Source: Ephemerocybe angulata (lineage: Eukaryota; Basidiomycota; Agaricomycetes; Agaricales; Psathyrellaceae). Taken from it: DNA of 64,000 bases. The translations under genes were made by a program, and so were the position numbers. Below are positions 54,131 through 64,000 of the stretch, one piece after another. Position 1 is the stretch's first letter, and each line of letters begins with the position of its first letter. The DNA lies in the NCBI GenBank assembly GCA_013368325.1, contig JAACJK010000061.1, positions 620,001 to 684,000 of the forward strand, given 5' to 3'. The notes below the pieces were generated by a model. It worked only from the letters and a program-made list of their open reading frames with translations, was not told where the DNA came from and searched no databases.

Positions 54131-57009
54131 GGAGTGCTGTATCCTGGGCTGTCAGCCCGGGCGGTGCGCGGTTATGTCGACCGATCTCAATTTCACTTTC
54201 GTTGCTACCTTCGTTTCGTTTTGTCGATTATCGTCTTGGTGGGATTTTAGGCGTTCAGCTTCGTTGCTTCTCAATCGTTATGACTTCTTCCCATGCTCGA
54301 TGCTTCTTCGGCCGATATTGTGCGGACGGGTGTGCAGTTGCGTGGGATGTGCTTCGGCATCTGCTGCTAGCCATAGGGGACTCGGGAATCTGTTGTATGG
54401 ATGATAAAATTATCTAAGGCAGGCCTTGTGTGCAGCTCGATATTTATCACTGCTATGAATAGACGTTGCTATCATGTCTGGAGCGCACCGTTCGACTCGA
54501 TGTCACCATACCCACCCTGCCTTGCGCTCGCATCACATTAAATAAGCGCCCAGGGCACAATCCGGTAGTGTGCACATCATGGGGTCATTATGCGGCAATG
54601 CAGGTCTTGTGCGGGGGCCGCGAATGACTCCAAGGGGTGCGATAAACACGCCCAGAGTGCACAAAGATGATAGGGGGAAGCAGAAGCCTGTTTATTCGCA
54701 CCCCCCGCATCTCCGCATTCGCCCTGCTCCATATGCGCTGCGCGCTTACTCGTCCTCCGTAAGTCCGTCGCAGCCAACGACTGCTCTCTATCCTGCGATT
54801 GTCCACCTTAGACTGTCATCCAAGCGGCCATTCATTAGTTCTCCTATGGGAGCGATGATATCATAACTTGCACGCGTTGTCGGGTTGGTCGAGAAACGAA
54901 GCCTCGACATCCCGCACGGATGGGCGGATCTCCTCGACACACACTACAGGTCCACTTAGAATTGAGCAGAACGTTTCGCCCAACATCAACACGCCGCAAG
55001 TGCATCCCTAACCGTCTCCCCCACCCGTGAAAGCACTGAATGAGAAGCCCCGGAAAAGGTACTAATATTCGAGCAAGTACAACGCCGGCGGCAGTGTGAG
55101 CTTATGGCGAATAACCTACGAGTATCCAGCCGGGGAAGAACTTGAAGGTGTCGGTCGAGAGAGTGCTTCTCCTACGGTTGGGAGCACATCAGAGCTAAGA
55201 ACATGCGATGACATCCGCGAGAGTCGGGGGCGCCTGTGAAGAGGTCAAATAGTATGATGCTGGATCATTCACAGGCGGTACATTGGTACAGTACATGCGA
55301 GGAGCTGAGATGCACCTCGCTTTGATATAGGACGCGCAGCAGTCATTCTGAAATAAATCGCCATACTCCGCAGGCCGAAGAAGCGTTCAAACCCTCCGAT
55401 ATAGCCCAATCCCAAGCGGATCCAACCACCTCATGCCTCGAAGTCGTTATCCCCCTCGTCCATTCGTCGAGGTGCTTCCCAAACTCTACGAGCACTGCCC
55501 ATGTCTAGAAACCATCGACCATAGAAAAATCAGCCATGTCCGAAAATGCGAGACTTTCCTTTAAAGATATAGCCTCCTTTAGTGCATCGGGGGTCCAAGG
55601 AACACAGCGGCACCACGCAAAAGTAAGAAACGAGGATGCCAACTCAGAACACATGCCCCTCCCCATGTATTCCACATCTCGAGGCTCGACGCGTCTAGTC
55701 TAGGTTGACCTAATGATAAATAATTATACTGGGAAAGATAAACGAGAGACCGTTTACGTGAGCCATAAAGAGACTGAGCAAATGAAGGACGCGCTTACCA
55801 GCGTGAGCCGAATACTTCGCGTACAGAAGCCACGAGTTTGTTCCGATACGACATGTGTTGGACATATGGACAATAGTCATACAATCCAAACACTGGGGGA
55901 GCGCATCTACACCAATGTAGCACTTTCTCCTCTGAATTGTCGGCGGGGAACCGACTCATTTTCGAGGATATCTGGTCGAGGCGTGACGGTCGGTATATGG
56001 AAAATCGCCGCAGGCAATCCAATTAAAACCCCACGAAAGTCAGAAGTCTGTACAAATCCAGGTCAACTCTAATCGGAGTCGCACTGTGCACTCCTCTGCA
56101 AGGCGGGTGCCATCTGGTTGGGTGGGATTGCGTGTTGCTCTGATGGAACGTCCTGGGATATTGCGAGCGCCTGAGGATGGTCACTGACGCCAAGCCCGAC
56201 GACCACGGTAGGGCTGTGTAACTAATTAGGAGGGCCGGTTAATAACATTGGTTCTTATTCTTAGGTTACTTACATCTCAGGTTTCAGCCTTTGAATACCA
56301 ATTACTTACCCGTTATTTACACGCGAGGTAAGACTTTGTATAAATCAATTGTTTACAATGTACATTAAAGCATTTGATGTAGATAATGGTAAACAGAAGC
56401 TCAGTCCGTCGCACATCGCTCCTCGTCACTCTCCGCCACTCTCCAGCCATCCTCGCTATCGATCGAGGTCTTCTGGGTCCACCGAAAAGTTGAGTAGGCT
56501 ACCGTATTTTGACTCGGTCGCACTTTTCTCGGGGAGTTTCAGAGATATAGCTGAAACTTGGCGAAGAGGGACACAATGTCATCACGGGTCAGGGACTCTG
56601 GTTCAGGGTATGCCATGAGTAATGACTTTCAGGGATTGAATAGAACAGAGAGAGCCGTCGGGCGTCGGAAGTTGGAACGGCGAGTCGAGAAAATCTTGCC
56701 GCCAGGAGATCAGTGATTGCGCGCCTAGATGTTATCTAATCTGCTAACCATATCCCAACCATATCCCCTGGACTCCATCTACACTGTCAGAATGGGCTCA
56801 AGAGTCGCTTTTGCGAGTTTAGAAATCCCGGGTGTAATCTTCGAAGATTTTACATTTAGATACACCCCCATACCCTCTCCCCCTGGTCTGTAAATAACAG
56901 GTTAATAACGGTTAATAACATATAATTAATTACAATGTATATAAACAGGGCATTATTTGCATAGCCCTAGTTCTTGAATCTTGTCACCGTTCCACGACGA
57001 CCACGACCG
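54131..57009. other. Gene-poor stretch
   Basis: No gene I can support in about 2.9 kb. Between 56230 and 56960 the DNA is AT-rich with repeated GGTTAATAAC and an inverted pair GTTATTTACA/TGTAAATAAC (listed separately). Confidence 0.45.
56230..56960. repeat. AT-rich block with short inverted repeats
   Basis: CCCGTTATTTACA at about 56309 is matched in reverse by TGTAAATAACAGG at about 56888. GGTTAATAACA occurs at 56238 and twice near 56900-56920, and ACAATGTA(C/T)AT at 56356 and 56932. These could be the degraded ends of a small non-autonomous transposon, but the terminal repeats are short and no target duplication is evident. Confidence 0.3.
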
Positions 57010-59180
57010 ATGCCCGCCAGAGCGCCGCCGTTCTCGACGCCCGCCGACGTCAGCGCCCAAGAACCAGCAGCGATGGCGCTGCCCTACCCCGTCCTTTACA
57101 TAGATCTCCTCAACGACCGCTTTGTCCGCAAACACATCGATGGGCAGCACATCAAGATTGGCCGTCAAACGAACTAAAAACGGCCCCGGGCCAGCGAAAC
57201 GGATACTTTGACAGCAAGGTACTGATTCGGTAGCACGCTGAAGTATGGGAGGAGGGCGGGAAGGTGAGTTTGGTCAATCGAACGACGGCGGGGTGGGTGC
57301 TGACGATGACCAGATCTAAATCAAGGATGTGACGAGTTTGAACGGGACGTGGAGGCTGAGCTCAACACCTTAACGGGTGCGATGAGCGAGATCTACGATA
57401 CTTTGACCGGGAGATTGGTGAGTCGATTCGTAATTGGGGAGTATCATCGCTAACTCTCGTTAAAGACTAATCTCCCTTCGCACCCCTCCGTCCTTCCGCC
57501 TGTGCGACCGGCGCAGGAGGTTTCACCGTCGCCTCCAGCCACTTCGCCTCCCGACCAGCCATTTCCCCTCCCGACCAGCCACCTCTCCCTGCAGAAACGG
57601 GTGTCATCGTTGAGCTGCAGGCGCAGCTCCGCGATACGCGCAGTCGTACCTCGCCGGTCAGGTCGACAACATCCGAGTGCTCGAGGCGGTCCTCGCACCC
57701 CAAGAGGCGACGAAGAGGGTGGTAAAGACGTTACAGGAGATGATCGAGTCGAGGCCGAGGGAGCTGGAGGAGCCGAAGGGGGGTTTCGAGGACGACGACG
57801 ATGTTGCGAGGAGTGTCAGCACCATCGTCAAACCGTTCTCCCGCACGGGCTGGAGTCGGTGGAGGAGAAGGACGAAAGCGAGGAGGTGGATGTGGAGAAG
57901 GAAATGGAGGATCGGGATCGTCGCGAGGCGGAGGCGGAGGAGGCGAGGCGCGAGGAGTTGGAGCGACGAAACGAAACCGACCCCGGACGACCCATACACC
58001 CGAACCCCTCGCCACCCCATCATCGTCGTCGAACCTCTGCGCGCCGTCGCCGCTTTCGCAGAACCCGACGGGCGTCGGAGGAGATCCAGGAGCAGATCGT
58101 GCAGCTCACCGCGCAAGTGAGTGCGGTCGTTGCGCTGACGAGCAGGCTCGGGGCGCAGCATACCGCCGCGCAGAGCACGATCAGAGCGTTGGAGAGGAAG
58201 GTGGAGCAGCTTGAGAGTCTGCTCCGAGCGTTGGTCGCTCCCGCGCCTGCACCGGTGCCTGAGCCCACGCCCGTCGAAGAGGAGAAGGAGGTTGTGAAGG
58301 AGGAGGCGGAGGAGGAGAGGGGCGAGTCGAAGGAGTCGTTGTCGGAGAGGATTACGGAGTGGATGAAAACGTCGAGGTCAAGTGGAATAACGTGCAGGAG
58401 GAATGGAACCTGGAGCGCGAGGAGCTGGGGCGGGCGAGGGAGCAGTGGGAGAGGCGTGTCGCGAGCCTCGGGCAGGGGCAGCAGGGTACGGGGAGCGGGT
58501 TCTCAACGAATATGCGGGGGTTATGGGGGGCGGGTCGGGAATGGGGATGTTGTGAAGCATAATGGGCTCGTTACGCCGCCGAGTCCGAGGAGTCAGAGTG
58601 GAGATTCGGGGAGGTATCGGAGGAGGGTGAGGAGGCGGAATACTGCGGCTGCTGCGAAGAAGGAGGAGTCGGCGAGTGCGAGTGATGGGGAGAGTGGGGA
58701 TACGGATGAGGAGGAGGGGGCGGAGAGGAGTCTGGGGAGCACGGGTTTGGCGACGAGTGCGTGTTCGAGCTTTGGGGTTTCGACTGGTGAGTCTATTGAG
58801 TTTTGGTTTCGACCGCGTTCGAGGTGGAGACCATATTCTCGTCGAGTGATTGCTAACGTTCCTCATCGCATTCTAGGCGCATCGGCACTTGCGAACGCGA
58901 CGGCTGACACGGCGGAGGACCTGAAGGAGAAGGTGATTCCCACTACACCAGAGGCGAGTGTGTATCAAGATAAGTTGACGACGCTCTCGAAGGCCGTCGT
59001 CGAGCACGATGCGGAGGTTGTGAAGGAGGAACCGCATGAGGGCGTGAGCGGGAAGGCTGTGAGCGATCGTGAACGGGTATGTCTTCGCTTCTTTTCCTCG
59101 AGCTTGTTGATACTAATGATTCGTCAGAACATAATTCACGTACAAACGGCTGTCGGTGTATTACTACTGAGCGTCGCAGC
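57010..59180 (+). pseudogene. FHA/coiled-coil tail-anchored protein (Vps64/SLMAP-like), broken
   Basis: Gene for an FHA-domain protein; the family binds phospho-threonine and anchors STRIPAK-type complexes on membranes. The FHA part starts with PYPVLYIDLLNDRFVRKHID and KIGRQTN, then KTAPGQRNGYFDSKV and HAEVWEEGGK (57190-57265), followed by IKDVTSLNGTW. Then come ELQAQLRDT, NIRVLEAVLAPQEATKRVVK, VARSVSTIVK, a Glu/Arg-rich coiled coil (ESVEEKDESEEVDVEKEMED; VSAVVALTSRLGAQHTAAQS) and the exon with TPEASVYQDKLTTLSK. Damage: a frame change at about 57172, TAG at 57231-57233 in place of Gln, a missing FHA C-terminal half, frame changes near 57635 and 57835, and loss of the end of the tail anchor by a deletion to 59185. 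A 703-codon frame (57502-59613) crosses it but mixes right and wrong phases. Confidence 0.7.
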
Positions 59181-59830
59181 TGCTTATTGGGTTCGTGGTT
59201 GCTGTCCCCTTGGTATTACTCCTTCGTACTTGTCTCGCTTCTCCCCTCTTCGTCGAGTGGGTCGACTTCGGGCGCTCGGTACGCGTAGTACATGCGACCG
59301 TGTGCGCAAGTCTCGTCGACTTTCCCGGCGAGGTCAAACTCCCGGATCCTCCTTAGTTGGAGGGTTCATACTATATCCTTTGCGTCCCCCGCGGACGTCT
59401 CCCTACCCACTCTCCCTCATCATCACAGGTTCCGTCTGTCCATACTCCTCATTGTCATCATCATACCCCCTTCGTCATCGAGCCTTGACTTTCGACGGCG
59501 TCGCATGTGCTAAACATAGCTCTGGTAATCGTTCAATTCTCTGCATACAACAAACACCCTATGTTGACGTCCCTCCCCCGGCATCCGATATCAATCCTCG
59601 TAATGAGCGCTAGGTTTGCTTTCTTTCTTTGTTTTCTCGGTTCGCTAGGTGTATTCGGTTTGGTTAACACTCTCGATTGATTCCCTCTCTGTTCTCTACT
59701 CAAAAGGGTATGTGTGTATGCTTCACGCTTCCATCCTTCGTCTACCTGCGAGTTTGACGGACCATGAGGGGTCCGTGCGCGCCCTCGAAGTGCGCCGCAT
59801 ATCAGGCGAAGTGTCGAGGGGGGCGGGGCG
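57804..59830 (+). repeat. Segmental duplication, copy B
   Basis: Counterpart of 17001-19215 in the same orientation, about 40 kb away. This copy has the natural 5' context (the FHA part) and so was probably the source-type arrangement. Confidence 0.8.
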
Positions 59831-59844
59831 GCGTTGAGTCGGGC

Positions 59845-60015
59845 CGGTTAAGGTGGGGCGGAGGGTTGTGAGGGAGTGCGTGAGGAGGAGGGCGAGCCCA
59901 CCGCCATTGTGCGGCGACGATCGGTGTAGGGAGGAAAGGTGTGTGGGAAGCCGTGTTCGATGGGATTTGAGTGTGGGGTTACGTCCGCGGCCGTCGGGCT
60001 TGGCTTCGGCGACGA
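59845..60015 (-). pseudogene. K+ channel N-terminal fragment, inverted
   Basis: The reverse complement matches 50175-50330: GATGGCCGCGGAC / GACGGCCGCGGAC, CATCGAACACGG, CCCACACACCTTTCCTCC and CAATGGCGGTGGG(T/C)TCGCCC occur in the same order. In protein terms it reads HRTRLPHTFPP-like and HNGGGLALLLTHSL, the cytoplasmic start of the Kv-type channel. It lies directly beyond the end of duplication copy B. Confidence 0.6.
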
Positions 60016-60303
60016 TTCTTACTTGGCGTCAGGCTTGGGGCCTGCTTCAAGCAGTCACTGTCATCGGCGTAGCCTGGCCTCAAACGACTTTCATATTAGA
60101 TGGGTGGTCGTGGTTGGTACATGGAGACGAGCGACCGACGAGGGATCGTTGAATGACCAACTATCTACCCCGGTGGATTTTCCAAGGATCTGGAGCTGCA
60201 GGACCTAAGTATGTACGACCTCACGCTGCATCCATAGTATTCATACTCGAAAGCTCCTGGCATCATTTAGTTAACATTGTCTTACTCAAGCTCGAGTCTC
60301 GAG

Positions 60304-61200
60304 ATGTCTGAGCCGTCGGATATCATCCGCGGTACGATCATACCCCCCATCTCCTTCCTACGAACCTGAACATTCACCATGTATATGCCCATAGTACTAA
60401 TTATACACACAGGAAGAGTGCCCGAGTAATTACGGGTGCCTTGGAGAAAGACGTTAATGTACGGTGGTGCAACTAGGACGGATACTCCAATGGCACCGCC
60501 GTGTCGATTCCCGCACGTCTCATTTTACCAAGACAATATACAAGCATGTCCACTTCACCTAGTCCTACCCTCGATATCCCACTCACATCTCCTCGAGATC
60601 TTTCTCTTATCAATATACCGTATCGAGACCCAATAACCGTTTGTAGCCGCACTGTGCGTAGGCCTAAGATCATATGCCGTCCAACCGCCACCCATCACCC
60701 TGGGTATGAGCACACAACCTCCGGCAGCCTACAATAATAGCCTGTGAATCATGGGATTGATGCTTGTGCACGTGAATTCCCACAAACTGACAACGTTCGT
60801 GCGTGGCATTGTATCTTGTTGGTACCTTGACCATCTACCCCCATCATCTTCGTCTACATCATGCCAGGTATCATCGACTATGGGGGTCTGCACCCCGAAC
60901 TGGGAAACATACGTTCACAGGATCCACCCACAATTGAGGACTTTGCAACGGCCCTTATAATTGAGCACACGGCAACGTCTGCAATTGTAGCAGCGGGTAA
61001 TTGGTCCTTGTGTATCAGCAACCGTGCACTTCATTGACGCCCTTTACTACCAGGCCGCCAATCAAGTGCAACTCAGAAGGAGGAAGCTTTGAAATGCTTC
61101 AAGTTCAAGCAAAGTGTCGTGAAGTCTCTGATTGACGATGGGGTTGGAAATGCGGATGTTGGTACGTCTCTATCGATTACCGCTTTTGCAGAATTGCCTT
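60304..61200 (+). CDS. Intron-containing gene or remnant of unknown function
   Basis: ATG 60304 (MSEPSDIIR) precedes a GTACGA donor and a CACACAG acceptor at about 60412. Next comes ARVITGALEKDVNVRWCN, a TAG, and more coding-like sequence to about 60737 (SIPARLILPRQYTSMSTSPS; DIPLTSPRDLSLINIPYRDP). After an acceptor at about 60868, a strongly protein-like exon reads IIDYGGLHPELGNIRSQDPP, TIEDFATALIIEHTATSAIV, then a GTAATT...CCAG intron and KEEALKCFKFKQSVVKSLID. It ends close to the F-box ATG at 61239. I do not recognise the family; the upstream half has at least one stop, so it may be a pseudogene. Confidence 0.4.
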
Positions 61201-61238
61201 GACGAAGCATAGATCAACGTCCCGCTTGGGCGACTGCC

Positions 61239-62459
61239 ATGATGGAGACCCAGCTTCCCAACGACATCTTGCTATACATCGCGCAGCTGCGATGTTCACA
61301 TCCGGAATATTACGACTGTAATCCCATGGACACTGCCCATCCCCTCGATGTTCCGCCTTACTCCTATCCTGAAGATTTGTGCGCTCGAGAGCTACTCCTC
61401 GCCTCATCCACACTCTACTCGCTTACGTCCATATACTCATGGGAATGTCTCTTGGTTGATTCTGTCCGTGCGCTACCTTCGATTCAGGAGGCCGTCGACC
61501 GAGAGACGTTGTATCCAGGCGAGGCGCGACTTCCGCGAGACATCATTCGGTGTCTCGATTTATCATTCAACCTGAAGTTCACAGCGAATGAGCTGTACCG
61601 CTTCGTTAGAGCTCTCCCAAATCTCGACATGCTCGTCTTCTCTCATTCAATGCCCACTATGCTGTCATTCTGCCAGCCTAGGCATTTGGATCAGTTCGCA
61701 CTGCCGCGGCCTCTCCCGTCACCATTTCCTTCCTCATTGCGAGCCGTTCTCTTCGCCAGCACGCTTTATGGTATCACGATGGAGGATCTCACCCTTCTCT
61801 CGTTGATGGTTCCAGGCCTCGAGCGCCTACAAGTCGCGAAATTCATCGCGCCGGAGAATACGTCTGCCTATCATTATAACCCCTCTTACTTCTTCACTTC
61901 CTTGAAGTGGTTGGCAATCGGAGGGTTCGAGAGGTCCGCCATTCACACTGACGATGACTCGTCTATATCCCTTGCAGTCTTACTCGACATGATTTCCGCT
62001 GGGTCTGGCCTGGTATCCCTTCGGCGGCTGGATATCCTCGCCGATATCCAGTTTCCTGAACGGTTCCTCGATGCGCACGCATCTTCGATCACCTGCGTGT
62101 CCATCTCCGGAGCTCACCACGAATGTTTAACACTCAACAATACCTTCACCCGATTCAATGCCCTCCATCACCTCATTATTCTCGCCGGTCCGACGCTCAG
62201 TCCCTTGCCCCGTTCTCATAACGGCAGTCTCTCGCGCATTTCGGTTGTCCGACCCCGATCTCCACTAAATCTCCTCATGTCCGATGCCGAAGTCGTCACC
62301 CTGATGCATGAAGTTATTACTGATATAATCGCTTTGTCTGCATTATGCCCTTCTCTCACACAAGTCCACTTCGTACCTCCCCATCGTCCTCTCCCAGCCG
62401 ATTGGTTAAACCGTCAGCAACATAGAATACTACCAACCCAAATCTCACTTTCCTTGTAG
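61239..62459 (+). CDS. F-box-like protein, intact
   Basis: Single open frame of 406 residues from ATG 61239 (a second ATG follows immediately). The N-terminus (TQLPNDILLYIAQLRC) has the LP-x-DI(L/I) start of an F-box, followed by the helix LLLASSTLYSLTSIYSWECL. The rest has LRR-like leucine spacing (SSLRAVLFASTLYGITMEDL, SLRRLDILADIQFPERFLDA) and ends with CPSLTQVHFVPPHRP. Presumably an SCF adaptor with unknown target. It stands 128 bp upstream of a truncated paralogue on the same strand, which suggests tandem duplication. No introns are needed, though a short upstream exon cannot be excluded. Confidence 0.75.
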   Translation: MMETQLPNDILLYIAQLRCSHPEYYDCNPMDTAHPLDVPPYSYPEDLCARELLLASSTLYSLTSIYSWECLLVDSVRALPSIQEAVDRETLYPGEARLPRDIIRCLDLSFNLKFTANELYRFVRALPNLDMLVFSHSMPTMLSFCQPRHLDQFALPRPLPSPFPSSLRAVLFASTLYGITMEDLTLLSLMVPGLERLQVAKFIAPENTSAYHYNPSYFFTSLKWLAIGGFERSAIHTDDDSSISLAVLLDMISAGSGLVSLRRLDILADIQFPERFLDAHASSITCVSISGAHHECLTLNNTFTRFNALHHLIILAGPTLSPLPRSHNGSLSRISVVRPRSPLNLLMSDAEVVTLMHEVITDIIALSALCPSLTQVHFVPPHRPLPADWLNRQQHRILPTQISLSL

Positions 62460-62586
62460 ACAATCCTTTTTTGTAGCCTTAGACCAGTGTGTAATTGGAA
62501 AACCGCCGACCTTCGTTTTGTCCATCATGGCTTCTTTTACCGTTTTCTTCTTACATCAACAGTCTACTGTCTCCCTGAGTGTTGTC

Positions 62587-63240
62587 ATGCCTTCCATTCC
62601 TTTCGAAATCATTAGGTATAATTCATGTCGCAATACGATGTTCACAATAGCTGATATTTGGCATATTTACAGGCATATCGGGGCCTTCTCCAGTGCTGTA
62701 TCGCCCTACTACACCTACAATGACATCAAGAGCTATCCTCCCTTAGATGCTCCCGCCTTTCCGCCAAACCACTACACCTCCTTCGAACCTCAGCTTCTAC
62801 GGGTGTCTTCCTCCTTCTACTCGCTCCTAATGGATCTTGTCTGTCGATGTGTTCGAATCCGCCAGGAAGAAGATCTCATTGTAATCAGTCTAGCCTTGCG
62901 ACTGTCAGCCGCACGGGATTGGACACTCCCCGGGGAACACCATCGCCCCGCAGAATGTGTGCGGTGCTTGGATTACAGCCCTCAGGTCCTTCGGTGGCAA
63001 CCTCCCTGGCTCGTGCTGTCTCTTCTACTTCCTGTGTTAAGAAATCTCCAACTTCTCATATTCACCCAGTACACTGGCCCTTTCCTCTCCTTCGATGCGT
63101 ACGATGCCTCGACTTCGCCTCCATGTGCTCCGCCACTTAGTACTAGTCTCTCCTCCTCACCGTATTCCGGCGTATACTGCGTAGGTCTACAGCGTATCGT
63201 ATACATCGCTGCGGTTCAGCTACGGAGAAGAAAGCTTTAG
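62587..63240 (+). CDS. F-box-like paralogue, truncated
   Basis: ATG 62587 (MPSIPFEIIR), exon to 62615, a 57-nt intron (GTATAA...TTTACAG, 62616-62672), then exon to TAG 63238-63240: 198 residues. The start IPFEIIRHI is a degenerate F-box; SFEPQLLRVSSSFYSLLMDL matches the LLLASSTLYSL helix of the upstream gene, and AECVRCLDYSP matches its IIRCLDLS. The homology fades after NLQLLIFTQY, and the last 50 residues look like a frame-shifted reading of the parental sequence, so the protein is half the length of its neighbour. It may be a pseudogene or a shortened competitor of the full protein. Confidence 0.55.
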   Translation: MPSIPFEIIRYNSCRNTMFTIADIWHIYRHIGAFSSAVSPYYTYNDIKSYPPLDAPAFPPNHYTSFEPQLLRVSSSFYSLLMDLVCRCVRIRQEEDLIVISLALRLSAARDWTLPGEHHRPAECVRCLDYSPQVLRWQPPWLVLSLLLPVLRNLQLLIFTQYTGPFLSFDAYDASTSPPCAPPLSTSLSSSPYSGVYCVGLQRIVYIAAVQLRRRKL

Positions 63241-64000
63241 GTAGTTCAGAGTAGTTGGTTTATTCCGGACATCGCTTCGGTACCCTCGACCATCCCATCC
63301 AAGCTCAGAGAGACTGGTATTTAATAGGTGAATGTGCGAGCGTGGTGAGTTTTCGAATGTGCTAAGCTACACGGGCGACGGAGTCGTGGTGACAATACTT
63401 ATCTCACTATAGGTTCAGGACTTTGCTGCATGTTTTCTGGCGGGGTGGTGGGTTGTAGAATCCCGCACCCAAGAGTATGCATGCAAAGTGTCCTCGTTCG
63501 CCGGCAGCGGGTGTCTGCTGTTGCTTGGTCTACGTGTGTGCGTACGTCCAACCGAGCGAATGTTCAGGAGCCGCGCAGTATCCCCATTTCTGTTTGTATT
63601 GGGAGGGTCTAGCGATGTGGTGAACGGGATAAGTAACCAAGTCCGTCACCTTGGCTAAGTTGACACCTGGCTCGATTGGTTGCGACGGGAATTAGCATAG
63701 CAATAGCGCTAGCTCAGTCTGCAGCGACTTGCGTCGAAAAGAGCTGGGCCGAGAAGCTGAGGAAGGCCATGGAATATTAGCACCACAGCAGAGCAGTGTA
63801 CACACGCTCAAGCAACTGGCGCGGCCCCGTTCCGTTCGGAGGGCTGCGTGTGACCCTTCCTTTTGACCCACCCAGGATTGTATCTCTGAGTTGCGCTGAA
63901 CACCTCTCAATCATACGTATATCATCTATCTATTGCTTGCTTTCGACACAGTAGAACCGCCGATCTCGGTGGGTGCGCGCTGAGATCCCCCCCTTCCCCT
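63241..64000. other. Flank without recognised gene
   Basis: Non-coding DNA to the end of the window; only short frames, no motifs. Confidence 0.5.

Noticed and set aside
57502..59613. 703-codon open frame taken as one gene
   Set aside because: It reads the true FHA/coiled-coil protein in only part of its length, runs through introns and a deletion, and starts inside the gene; it is a chance mixture of phases.

Overview
The window reads as nuclear DNA of a mushroom-type basidiomycete (Agaricomycetes). The support is genes cut by many canonical GT-AG introns of about 50-60 nt, families typical of that group (F-box proteins, a Mug135-like protein, a CHAT-domain protein, a proteinase-K-type subtilase, tail-anchored FHA/coiled-coil protein), a fungal LINE, and short TATA-type promoters. 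There are no operons, rRNA or CRISPR arrays, and I could not support any tRNA.

Layout. 0.7-3.35 kb (-): intron-containing F-box gene. 6.6-8.45 kb (+): decaying subtilase. 9.9-12.4 kb: F-box/LRR fragment and a broken unidentified coding stretch. 13.0-13.6 kb (+): small protein with a hydrophobic N-terminus and a C2H2-like finger. 15.2-18.4 kb (+): remains of an SRPK kinase joined to the C-terminal half of an FHA/coiled-coil protein. 19.6-20.35 kb (-): intact mitochondrial ISA1-type Fe-S assembly gene. 20.4-26.7 kb: mostly empty. 26.7-27.6 kb (+): MPU1/MPDU1 pseudogene. 28.1-29.06 kb: degenerate repeats. 29.4-36.0 kb (-): apparently complete three-ORF LINE with 5' tandem repeats. 38.9-39.5 kb: 21-nt minisatellite and a CHAT tail fragment. 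42.9-43.7 kb (+): broken dienelactone hydrolase. 44.2-46.3 kb (+): single-pass membrane protein with one frame break. 46.7-47.6 kb (+): intact Mug135-like coiled-coil gene. 48.8-52.4 kb (+): F-box/LRR remnant and three broken copies of a voltage-gated K+ channel. 52.8-54.1 kb (-): CHAT pseudogene. 57.0-59.2 kb (+): FHA/coiled-coil pseudogene, the relative of the 17-19 kb duplicate. 59.85-60.0 kb (-): K+ channel N-terminal fragment. 60.3-61.2 kb (+): unidentified intron-containing gene. 61.2-63.2 kb (+): tandem F-box pair, the second truncated.

The genes do not form a pathway. The window looks like a gene graveyard: housekeeping-type genes (SRPK, FHA, MPU1, DLH, K+ channel, CHAT) are present as broken or partial copies, presumably duplicated from working copies elsewhere. 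They are mixed with a few intact genes (F-box, ISA1, Mug135-like, finger protein) and one LINE that looks recently active. The most unusual items are the LINE's organisation (endonuclease and reverse transcriptase in separate ORFs joined by ATGA, an RNase-H-like domain ahead of the RT, possible introns) and the SRPK/FHA chimera made by segmental duplication. Frame breaks could partly be assembly errors, but in-frame stops, a lost splice acceptor and missing catalytic segments argue for real decay at several loci.
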